This document shows, piece by piece, positions 1-6,023 of a stretch of 6,775 nt of DNA (position 1 is its first letter; every line of letters starts with the position of its first letter). Source of the DNA: Vulcanimicrobiota bacterium. GTDB lineage: Bacteria; Vulcanimicrobiota; Vulcanimicrobiia; Vulcanimicrobiales; Vulcanimicrobiaceae. The notes under the pieces are model-generated. The model did not search any database. It saw nothing but the letters and a program-made list of their open reading frames with translations, and had not been told where the DNA came from. Where the stretch lies: assembly GCA_019237435.1 (NCBI GenBank), contig JAFAHB010000152.1, positions 1 through 6,775 of the forward strand. Reading direction: 5' to 3'. Both the position numbers and the translations under genes were made by a program.

Positions 1-1590
1 CGTTTGTTTTTCGATCGCGGCCAAGACTCGGATCTGCGTTGGTCGCCCGATGGTTCGGCGCTCGCGTTCGTGTCGACGCGCACCGATCATAGTTTCATCG
101 GCATCTATCGCAACGATGGGACGCCGATCGAATATCTGGCGCCGACGACCTCGCAGGATATCATGCCGCGCTGGTCGCCTGACGGCGCCGGCGTCGCCTT
201 CATCCGGCAGCACGGGGACGGCGGCGCGCCGCAAAATCCGCTAAACTTCAATCCCGTTCCCTGGCAGATTTGGGTGGCCGAGGCGCGCGGCGGCGGCGCG
301 CATTGGGTCTGGTCGAGCACGGATTCTTCGCGCGGCTCTCTCCCGCAAACGGGAGGCGGCCCGTTTTTGGAGTGGGCCGGCGCGAATAGCCTCATCTTCA
401 AGAGCGAAGAGGATAACTGGCCACACCTCTACGCGGCGCCCGCATCGGGTGGGAACGCGCGACTGTTGACGCGTGGCGCTTTCATGGTCGAAGACGTCGA
501 CGTTTCGCCGGATTTGCGATCCGTCGTTTACTCGGCCAATGCCGGGTCAACCGCGAGCGACGACGATCGTCGTCACGTTTTCCGCGTCGAAGTGGCCAGC
601 GGCGTCGTTACGCCGTTGACGAGCGGCGCAAGCAGCGAGTGGAATCCGGTAGCACTGGCCGATAGCGGGGCTGCGTTCGCTCGCGCGACGGCGCAACAGC
701 CCCCGCTGATTACGGTGCTAGTCGCCGGCGTGCAACGTGCGCTGGATGCGCCACTGTTGGCGAACGATTTCCCGTCCTCGCAATTGGTCACGCCACGAGA
801 AGTCTCGTTCAAATCGGATGACGGCTGGCTGATCCACGGACAGCTCTTCCTTCCCAATAGCGGTGGAAGACATCCGGCAGTAATCTTCGTGCACGGCGGA
901 CCGCCGCGCCAGATGCTGCTGACGTGGCACTACATGGACTACTACTCCAATGCGTATGCGATGAATCAATACTTGGCGAGTCGCGGGTTCGTCGTGCTGT
1001 CCGTCAACTATCGGCTCGGCATCGGCTACGGCCACGATTTCAACTTTCCGCCGCGGTGGGGCCCGACCGGTGCGTCGGAGTATCAGGACGTCGTCGCCGG
1101 CGCGCGATTCCTGCAGCGCGACTCGCGCGTCGATGCTAGTCGCATCGGAATTTGGGGCGGTTCGTACGGCGGTTATCTCACGGCGTTGGCGCTGGCGCGC
1201 AACTCGAACATCTTCAAAACCGGCGTGGACTTTCACGGCGTGCATGACTGGTCGCTCGACGTCGACAATCCGGTTTGGGGCTTCACGCAGCTCAAGCGGT
1301 ACCAGCGGTATAACACCAGAGCGATTATGAAGACGGCTTGGGAATCGTCGCCCGACTCGGCGATTGCGACCTGGAAATCGCCCGTGCTCTTGATTCAGGG
1401 CGACGACGATCGCAACGTCGAGTTCCATCAGATGGTGGACCTCGTCGAGCGCCTGCGCATCGCCCGCGTGCCGTACGAGCAGATCGTGATTCCAAACGAG
1501 ATCCACGGCTTTTTACGGTACGCGGCCTGGGTGCAGGCCGACACCGCCACCGCCGATTATCTGGCCCGCAAGCTCGGCGGCGGTCCCTAG
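1..1590 (+). CDS. S9-family serine peptidase (prolyl oligopeptidase / acylaminoacyl-peptidase type), 5' partial
   Basis: The frame is open from base 1 (Arg-Leu-Phe-Phe-Asp), so the true start lies upstream; TTG at 4 is not a convincing start. Residues below count from that TTG. The N-terminal part is a beta-propeller, with PD40-type repeats seen as LRWSPDGSALAFVS (about 11-24), PRWSPDGAGVAFIR (about 55-68) and a weaker VDVSPDLRSVVYS. The C-terminal part, from about residue 265, is an alpha/beta hydrolase. It has HGGP at 297-300 (oxyanion region), the nucleophile in GGSYGG (Ser387), an Asp in GDDDRNV (Asp469) and a His in NEIHGF (His501), so the catalytic triad is intact. The family cleaves short peptides, commonly as periplasmic or cytoplasmic exopeptidases or oligopeptidases. 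Family members usually run to about 650-800 residues, so roughly 100-250 residues should be missing at the left. A signal peptide cannot be assessed. A role in the downstream export cluster is possible but nothing in the sequence shows it. Confidence 0.93.
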   Translation, partial: RLFFDRGQDSDLRWSPDGSALAFVSTRTDHSFIGIYRNDGTPIEYLAPTTSQDIMPRWSPDGAGVAFIRQHGDGGAPQNPLNFNPVPWQIWVAEARGGGAHWVWSSTDSSRGSLPQTGGGPFLEWAGANSLIFKSEEDNWPHLYAAPASGGNARLLTRGAFMVEDVDVSPDLRSVVYSANAGSTASDDDRRHVFRVEVASGVVTPLTSGASSEWNPVALADSGAAFARATAQQPPLITVLVAGVQRALDAPLLANDFPSSQLVTPREVSFKSDDGWLIHGQLFLPNSGGRHPAVIFVHGGPPRQMLLTWHYMDYYSNAYAMNQYLASRGFVVLSVNYRLGIGYGHDFNFPPRWGPTGASEYQDVVAGARFLQRDSRVDASRIGIWGGSYGGYLTALALARNSNIFKTGVDFHGVHDWSLDVDNPVWGFTQLKRYQRYNTRAIMKTAWESSPDSAIATWKSPVLLIQGDDDRNVEFHQMVDLVERLRIARVPYEQIVIPNEIHGFLRYAAWVQADTATADYLARKLGGGP

Positions 1591-1601
1591 CAGAGACGAG
1601 A

Positions 1602-1622
1602 GGCGGGGGACGCCCCGTGCCC
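1602..1622 (+). other. GC-rich hairpin after the peptidase gene
   Basis: Twelve bases after the peptidase stop, GGGG (1606-1609) can pair with CCCC (1613-1616) across an ACG loop, and GGC (1602-1604) with GCC (1619-1621) outside it. No T-rich run follows, so this is not a canonical intrinsic terminator. It may slow transcription or mark the end of the peptidase transcript. The rest of the 1591-1699 gap holds a second short GC stem around 1639-1653 and no convincing promoter. Confidence 0.25.
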
Positions 1623-1688
1623 AGGCGATAGGACCGCTCGGCGGCGCGCCGAACCGCGCTTGTTGACGACGGTGCGGAATACCGTCGC

Positions 1689-1694
1689 AGAGGA
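1689..1694 (+). promoter_or_regulatory. Ribosome binding site for the small ORF at 1700
   Basis: AGAGGA lies five bases before the ATG at 1700. It is a good match to the anti-Shine-Dalgarno complement at normal spacing, whereas none of the later genes in the window shows a comparable site. It is the main local evidence that the 53-codon ORF is translated. Confidence 0.5.
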
Positions 1695-1699
1695 CGGCG

Positions 1700-1861
1700 A
1701 TGCTTTCAAACGACGGAGAGCAGAGGGCCGATAAGGTGCAGAATCCCCCAGAGCTCCACGAGGAGCTTGACGACATCAGCGCCGGTGTCTTAGGTGTGCT
1801 TCCTGAGTTTCGCGGGCGCAGCGTTCAGCCCGATGGCGGCGGCTTCGCGGCGCATCGTTGA
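1700..1861 (+). CDS. Small peptide (53 aa), candidate double-glycine-type leader peptide / exported peptide precursor
   Basis: This ORF runs from ATG 1700 to TGA 1859-1861. Its frame is closed upstream by TGA at 1664 and offers no other ATG, GTG or TTG. AGAGGA sits at ideal spacing, and the stop overlaps the next start as TGATG, which is typical of translational coupling. About two thirds of codons end in G or C, like the neighbours. The product is hydrophilic with no membrane segment. Residues 18-29 read ELHEELDDISAG. Counting back from Gly29, Glu-8, Leu-7, Ile-4, Ala-2 and Gly-1 fit the double-glycine leader consensus (E-L-x-x-I-x-G/A-G), although Leu falls at -11 rather than -12. Cleavage after Gly29 would leave a 24-residue core starting VLGVLPEF and ending GGGFAAHR, with no Cys or Thr and one Ser, which argues against a lanthipeptide. 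No nitrile-hydratase-like leader domain is visible. I do not recognise the peptide. Alternatives are a leader peptide acting only in translation, or a chance ORF. Confidence 0.5.
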   Translation: MLSNDGEQRADKVQNPPELHEELDDISAGVLGVLPEFRGRSVQPDGGGFAAHR

Positions 1862-3033
1862 TGGCTGAAGCTCAAGAAGTCCAGGCGCCGGATACGCCGC
1901 GCGCGCATGCGATGCGTTGCCTCGAATCCGCGCATCGCTTGGACGCGCTGCGAGAGACTATTCCACGGCGTCAATGGCGCGCAAAGGTAGAAGCGGCATG
2001 GCCCGACTGGCGCGCAGCTCTCGAGTGGACCCTGACTAAGCAAGGCAATATCTTGCTCGGTCAGCGCCTCGTGGGAGCCTTGGAAACGGCGTGGTGGGTT
2101 CTTCCCGACGCGGAGGTGCAGCACTGGCTTCGAACCGCGTTCGAGGCGGCCGACGAAATGACGCCTCGAAACGTGCGTACGCGCCTGAATCTCGCGCTCG
2201 CACGTTTCCGCGTCCAGCACCACCGCTTCAAATCTTGCCATGCGGCCGCCGAGCGCGCCTTGGGGCAAGCGCGGGACGTTCGCGACGACGTCGCCGTCGC
2301 GCGCGCAGAGTTCTTAACCGGACACTCGCTTGTGGTTCTCGGACACGTTGCGCAGGGGGAGAAGCTGCTGGAGTCTGCGCTGGTCGGCTTCCGAAAACTC
2401 GGGGCTCGCAGGAGCATCGGAAGAACGCTGGCCTCGCTTGCGCTGGCCCGCGAGCACGCCGGCGACGTCGCGACTGCCTGCGCGCTCTGCGCCGACGCGG
2501 TTGAAACGTTGAAAACGATCGAGGGTGACGACGGCGAGATCGAGCACGTGAGTTATCTTGCCGAGCTCGAGTTCCATGCCGGCAATACGGAAGAGGCGTT
2601 GAGGCTCGTAAACGAAGCGCTGGCGTATCACCGCCGACTGGACGAGCGGCTTCACGTCGTCGTGGACCTCAGCAACGCCGCGGCATATTTGGTTGCCCTC
2701 AATCGCTACGATGAAGCAGCGAGCTTCGCGCGCGAGGCACTCGACCGAGCCGTTCGAGAGGGGAGCGAGCTTTGGACGCTCTTTGCACTGCAACACTTGG
2801 CTGCAATCGGCGCGCTGCAAAAGGACGGAACGCACGCGCCAAGGCTCATCGGGTTTGTGGGAAAGAGGATTTCCGAGTTGGCCCATCAGCGCGAATATAC
2901 CGAGGAGCAGGAGTACGACCGCATAATCGGCGCGCTGCGGACCGAGATCGGTGATGCGGAGTTGCAGCGCCTGACGGCGGAAGGAACCGTCTTGACCCAA
3001 GAGCGCGCCATCGCCGAAGCGCTGGCAATCTGA
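1861..3033 (+). CDS. TPR-repeat protein resembling the C-terminal half of NB-ARC/LuxR/BTAD-type regulators
   Basis: I chose ATG 1861 over TTG 1858 because it overlaps the preceding TGA (TGATG). There is no Shine-Dalgarno sequence, so translation probably depends on the upstream small ORF. The 390-residue product is helical throughout. It opens with a segment like the link between the NTPase and TPR parts of large regulators (WPDWRAALEW at 47-56). About five TPR-like helix pairs follow, from about 105 to 320, rich in A-L-x-x-A motifs (for example EEALRLVNEAL). The end (GFVGKRISEL from 331, then EEQEYDRIIGAL, finishing IAEALAI) matches the C-terminal tail I associate with those regulators. No Walker A motif, winged helix, cyclase or HTH domain is visible. 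It is therefore either a stand-alone TPR protein that binds a partner or peptide, or a truncated regulator. There is no signal peptide, so it is probably cytoplasmic. The TPR call is firm; the function is unknown. Confidence 0.8.
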   Translation: MAEAQEVQAPDTPRAHAMRCLESAHRLDALRETIPRRQWRAKVEAAWPDWRAALEWTLTKQGNILLGQRLVGALETAWWVLPDAEVQHWLRTAFEAADEMTPRNVRTRLNLALARFRVQHHRFKSCHAAAERALGQARDVRDDVAVARAEFLTGHSLVVLGHVAQGEKLLESALVGFRKLGARRSIGRTLASLALAREHAGDVATACALCADAVETLKTIEGDDGEIEHVSYLAELEFHAGNTEEALRLVNEALAYHRRLDERLHVVVDLSNAAAYLVALNRYDEAASFAREALDRAVREGSELWTLFALQHLAAIGALQKDGTHAPRLIGFVGKRISELAHQREYTEEQEYDRIIGALRTEIGDAELQRLTAEGTVLTQERAIAEALAI

Positions 3034-3043
3034 CGCAAAAAGG

Positions 3044-3060
3044 GGCCGTCCGAACGGGCC
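3044..3060 (+). other. Weak hairpin in the TPR-tolC gap
   Basis: GGCCGT (3044-3049) can pair with ACGGGCC (3054-3060) with one bulged G and a four-base loop, ten bases after the TPR stop. The bases that follow (GTTGAATCC) are not T-rich, so it is not a clear terminator. With only 42 bases between the two genes, readthrough into the channel gene is likely. Confidence 0.25.
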
Positions 3061-3072
3061 GTTGAATCCAAG

Positions 3073-3095
3073 CGCATGCCTGCATGTGGCATGCG
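3073..3095. repeat. Perfect 8-bp inverted repeat spanning the start of the TolC-like gene
   Basis: CGCATGCC (3073-3080) and GGCATGCG (3088-3095) are exact reverse complements around the seven-base spacer TGCATGT. The left arm contains the ATG at 3076 and the right arm the ATG at 3091, so both candidate starts sit in the stem. In RNA this would form a stable hairpin that could limit initiation. In DNA it has the shape of a dimeric regulator's operator. The symmetry is seen directly; any regulatory role is inferred. Confidence 0.45.
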
Positions 3096-4518
3096 TCGCA
3101 TGGCCGTTACCGGCGTCGTCACCACCGGGCTCTGTTTTCTATCCGCCGCGACCGCAGCGGCGCAGCCGCTAACGTTGCAACAAACCGTCGCCTATGCCAT
3201 GACGCACAATACCACGATCGCCTCAAAAGAGGCCGCGGTCGCGCAGGCTGAGTCGAACTGGACGCGCCAGCGCGCCACCGAGTATCCGCCGGTCGTTGCG
3301 ACGCTTCAGAACCAGATGGAGAAACAGAACAACTACGCCGGGCCTTACGCTCAGTACGGCGTCGCACCAATACCGAATTTCTCACAGAATACCGCACAGG
3401 TCGGCACGCAGTGGACGCTCTATAACGGATCGCTCAATCAAATCCTAACGCAGCAATACCGCCGGCAGGTCGAGTCTGCGCGCGCCGATTTACGGGAGAC
3501 GCAGACGCGAACGACGGCAAAGCTCGTCGACATGTTCTTCGCGATTGCAAAGGTGCAGCATCTCTATCAGCTGGCCCAGGCGAATCTAATTTATCAGCAG
3601 GCGCTGCTCGTAGTCGCGCAGGCGAAAGAACGCGCGGGAATCGTGGCCGGAGTGGACGTGTTGCGCGCCGAGGTCGGCGTCGAGCAGACGCAAGTAGCGC
3701 TGCTCAATACACAATCGGATCAGGAGAGCGCGCGTGAGTCGCTCGCCCAGACGATCGGGGCAAGCCTGGACACGGCGTTCGCCGTTCCCAGCGTGCTGCC
3801 GGAGCCACCGATCCCGCCCGGCTCGAGCTCGATGCTCGTCAAGATAGCACAGGACAATCGCCCCGAGATCGCTGCCGCGGTGGCCGGCGTTGCGATCGCT
3901 CAGCTATCGCGCTCCAGCATCGATACCGACTTACTCCCGCAGATAAACGTTTTTGCGTCGTTCGGCAATCAAACGTCGCCGACCGGCTTCGTGGATCAAC
4001 AAAACCAGTTTAATTTTCTGAATCAACAGTGCGCCTCGAATCCGAATCAAGTTTCGTGCGTGGGGTTCCCGTTTGCGAACGTCGCCCGCGGCACGCCTGG
4101 ATTCTGGGACATCGGCGCTACGTCGACGCTTTCGCTCCCCATCATTGACTATGGAACGCGCGCAGCGGCCCATCGGTCCGCGAACAAGGCGGTCGACTCC
4201 GCGCAACTCGCGCTGGACTCCGCAAAAACCATGACCGAGGAAGACGTGCTCGAATCGCTGCGGCAAGCGAACACCACGCGTGAAGCGCTGGGCTATCAAC
4301 GCAAAGCCGTCGACCTTGGCGCCGAAGCCGCGCACATCGCCCAGCTTCAATATAGCAACGGCCTCATATCGTTGACCGACACGAAGGCCGCGCAAGCGAC
4401 CTCGCTGCAGACGCAAGCCGACCTATTCAGCGCGGAGATCGCTTATATCAACGCGGTCGTAAAGCTGCGCTCGGCGTTGGGAACTTTCGACCCCGCGGCA
4501 ACGGTTGCGGATCTTTGA
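3076..4518 (+). CDS. TolC-family outer-membrane efflux/secretion channel protein
   Basis: This 480-residue protein is the usual length for the family. It should trimerise into an outer-membrane barrel with a periplasmic alpha-helical tunnel, giving a cell exit to a type I-like or ABC exporter. The N-terminus is a signal peptide: Arg7-Arg8, a hydrophobic core to about residue 25, then ATAAA before QP, with cleavage likely near Ala29. Two outer-membrane efflux (OEP) repeats follow. The first opens with LTLQQTVAYAMTHNTTI from about 32, with long helices rich in Gln, Ala and Glu. The second begins at about 253 with MLVKIAQDNRPEIAAAVAGV and ends with YSNGLISLTDTKAAQATSLQ. Cys319 and Cys328, in the loop expected to face outside, could form a disulfide. 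The start may be ATG 3076, 3091 or 3100; none has a clear ribosome site and all keep the signal peptide. The stop overlaps the adaptor start (TGATG), so channel and adaptor are probably made together. Confidence 0.93.
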   Translation: MPACGMRRMAVTGVVTTGLCFLSAATAAAQPLTLQQTVAYAMTHNTTIASKEAAVAQAESNWTRQRATEYPPVVATLQNQMEKQNNYAGPYAQYGVAPIPNFSQNTAQVGTQWTLYNGSLNQILTQQYRRQVESARADLRETQTRTTAKLVDMFFAIAKVQHLYQLAQANLIYQQALLVVAQAKERAGIVAGVDVLRAEVGVEQTQVALLNTQSDQESARESLAQTIGASLDTAFAVPSVLPEPPIPPGSSSMLVKIAQDNRPEIAAAVAGVAIAQLSRSSIDTDLLPQINVFASFGNQTSPTGFVDQQNQFNFLNQQCASNPNQVSCVGFPFANVARGTPGFWDIGATSTLSLPIIDYGTRAAAHRSANKAVDSAQLALDSAKTMTEEDVLESLRQANTTREALGYQRKAVDLGAEAAHIAQLQYSNGLISLTDTKAAQATSLQTQADLFSAEIAYINAVVKLRSALGTFDPAATVADL

Positions 4519-6023
4519 TGGACGCCGGCCGCCGGAAATTCCTAATCGTCGTCGGCGCTGGTGTGCTCGTCGTCGTCATCATCGGTGCCTTCCTTTTCGG
4601 GCGGCGTTCGGCACGTCCGGTCGTCGTCATGACCGCCGGTTACGCGCCGTTCGTGATCGACTTGCCGGAGAACGGCGTCGTGCAGTATCCGCAGATTCAA
4701 ACCGTGTCGAGCCAAATCGCCGGAAATGTCGGACGCATCTATGTAAAGGCCGGCGATAGCGTCGCTGAGGGCCGGTTGCTCGCAACGATCGAGAATCCTC
4801 AAATCACGGCAAACGCGGCGAGTAGCGCGGCTGCATACCGGACGGCGACCGCGAGGGTGGAAAGCGCCACGGTGACCGGCGGTTCCAACGTCGTGCAGGC
4901 GGAAGCGAATCTCGAAACCGCGCGAACGAGGCTCGCGCAGGCTCAACAGGATTCGGCAAACGGTCTGCAATCGGGTCTCGGCTACGGCGAAACGACGGCA
5001 ACCGAGCAGCGGGCGCAGGCGGCGTCGAATCTGGCAACCGCCACGACGAACCTGCGGGAAGCGCAGCGTATGTACGCCGCCTATCGCGAGCTTTACGCGA
5101 GCAAGGCTGTCTCGCGGGATCAACTCGATCAAGTAGAGGCGAAGTACGAACAAGCGCAGGGCGCTTACAGCCAGGCGCGTCTTGCAGAGGCGGCGCTCGA
5201 CGCTCAACTTCGACGCTCGAAGTCCGTGCTGGAAGATAACCTGCGTTCTGCGCAAGAGGGGTTTGCACAAGCGCAAGCCCAGCTGGCGGCCGCGCGCGTC
5301 GAGTCGGGAAGCGGCGACGTCGCCGCCGCGCAAGGAGAGGCGGCGCGCGCCGAGTCGGAGTACGCGTTCGCGCGCGAACAAGCTGACGCGACCCAGATTC
5401 GAGCACCCTACGATGCGACCGTCTTGAACGTCGCGTCGGAGAAGAACGATCCGCTGCGCCCGCTTCAACCCGGCGACGCGATCGACGTTGGTCAGCCGCT
5501 GCTGACGCTGGCCGCGCAGCGAGGATTCGTGGTGCGAACGCGCGTCGACGAGCAGGACGTCATCAACGTCCGGTTGGGCCAACGCGCACGCATTACCGGA
5601 GAGGACTTTCCCGGACGTACGCTGAGCGGTCGCGTCGTTGAGGTTTCTCCGATCGCGCAGAGGAGCGGTGACGCGCCGTCTGCGTCGCGAACCGTGGCGA
5701 CGACGGTCGTGATCGAGCGGCCGCCGGCGTTCTTGCGCGATGGGATGAGCGCGGACGTCGATATCTTGACGACCGACCTGCCGCATGCGATTACGGTTCC
5801 CAACGACGCGATTCTGCACGACGCGAGCGGCACGTACGTGTTCGTAGTTCGCCGCGACACTGCGCGGCGTCAGCCGGTGCGCGTCGGCGCAGCGAACGAA
5901 ACCAGCTCCGTCGTCGTGTCGGGGCTGCAGCAAGGGGATGCGATCGTCGTGCAGGGTGTTGGAAGCTTGAATGACGGCGATCCGGTCGCACCGTCGACGG
6001 TCGGCCCGCCGATGCAGCGATGA
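4518..6023 (+). CDS. HlyD/MacA-type periplasmic adaptor (membrane fusion protein) with a long coiled coil
   Basis: I prefer ATG 4518 to TTG 4515 because it overlaps the TGA of the channel gene. The product is 501 residues. A positively charged start (RRK at 5-7) leads into one membrane helix at about 8-27, which anchors it in the inner membrane facing the periplasm. The first half of a biotinyl-lipoyl domain is at about 60-93 (VSSQIAGNVGRIYVKAGDSV). A very long Ala/Gln/Glu/Arg-rich helical hairpin follows at about 94-290. The second lipoyl half is at about 292-305 (TQIRAPYDATV), followed by beta-barrel and membrane-proximal domains (RTRVDEQDVINVRLGQRARI; then VPNDAILHDASGTYVFVV). This order is that of MacA/HlyD adaptors that dock on TolC through the hairpin tip. 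Its position directly between the channel and the NHLM-type secretion protein suggests it bridges inner-membrane transporter and outer channel. A general drug or metabolite efflux role remains possible, because its ATPase or permease is not in the window. Confidence 0.93.
   Translation: MDAGRRKFLIVVGAGVLVVVIIGAFLFGRRSARPVVVMTAGYAPFVIDLPENGVVQYPQIQTVSSQIAGNVGRIYVKAGDSVAEGRLLATIENPQITANAASSAAAYRTATARVESATVTGGSNVVQAEANLETARTRLAQAQQDSANGLQSGLGYGETTATEQRAQAASNLATATTNLREAQRMYAAYRELYASKAVSRDQLDQVEAKYEQAQGAYSQARLAEAALDAQLRRSKSVLEDNLRSAQEGFAQAQAQLAAARVESGSGDVAAAQGEAARAESEYAFAREQADATQIRAPYDATVLNVASEKNDPLRPLQPGDAIDVGQPLLTLAAQRGFVVRTRVDEQDVINVRLGQRARITGEDFPGRTLSGRVVEVSPIAQRSGDAPSASRTVATTVVIERPPAFLRDGMSADVDILTTDLPHAITVPNDAILHDASGTYVFVVRRDTARRQPVRVGAANETSSVVVSGLQQGDAIVVQGVGSLNDGDPVAPSTVGPPMQR

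Noticed and set aside
718..1506. Minus-strand ORF of 262 codons inside the peptidase gene
   Set aside because: It lies opposite the catalytic domain, whose triad and HGGP motif fix the + strand frame. The antisense product shows no domain features.
1602..1622. Intrinsic terminator for the peptidase gene
   Set aside because: The stem is short or interrupted and no T-run follows, so I list it only as a hairpin.
1663..1691. TTGACG (1663-1668) as a -35 element for the small gene
   Set aside because: No acceptable -10 hexamer lies 16-18 bases downstream; GAATAC at 1677-1682 is far too close.
2314..3000. Minus-strand ORF of 228 codons inside the TPR gene
   Set aside because: It is a shadow of the TPR frame; the + strand product has coherent amphipathic repeats and a recognised C-terminal tail.
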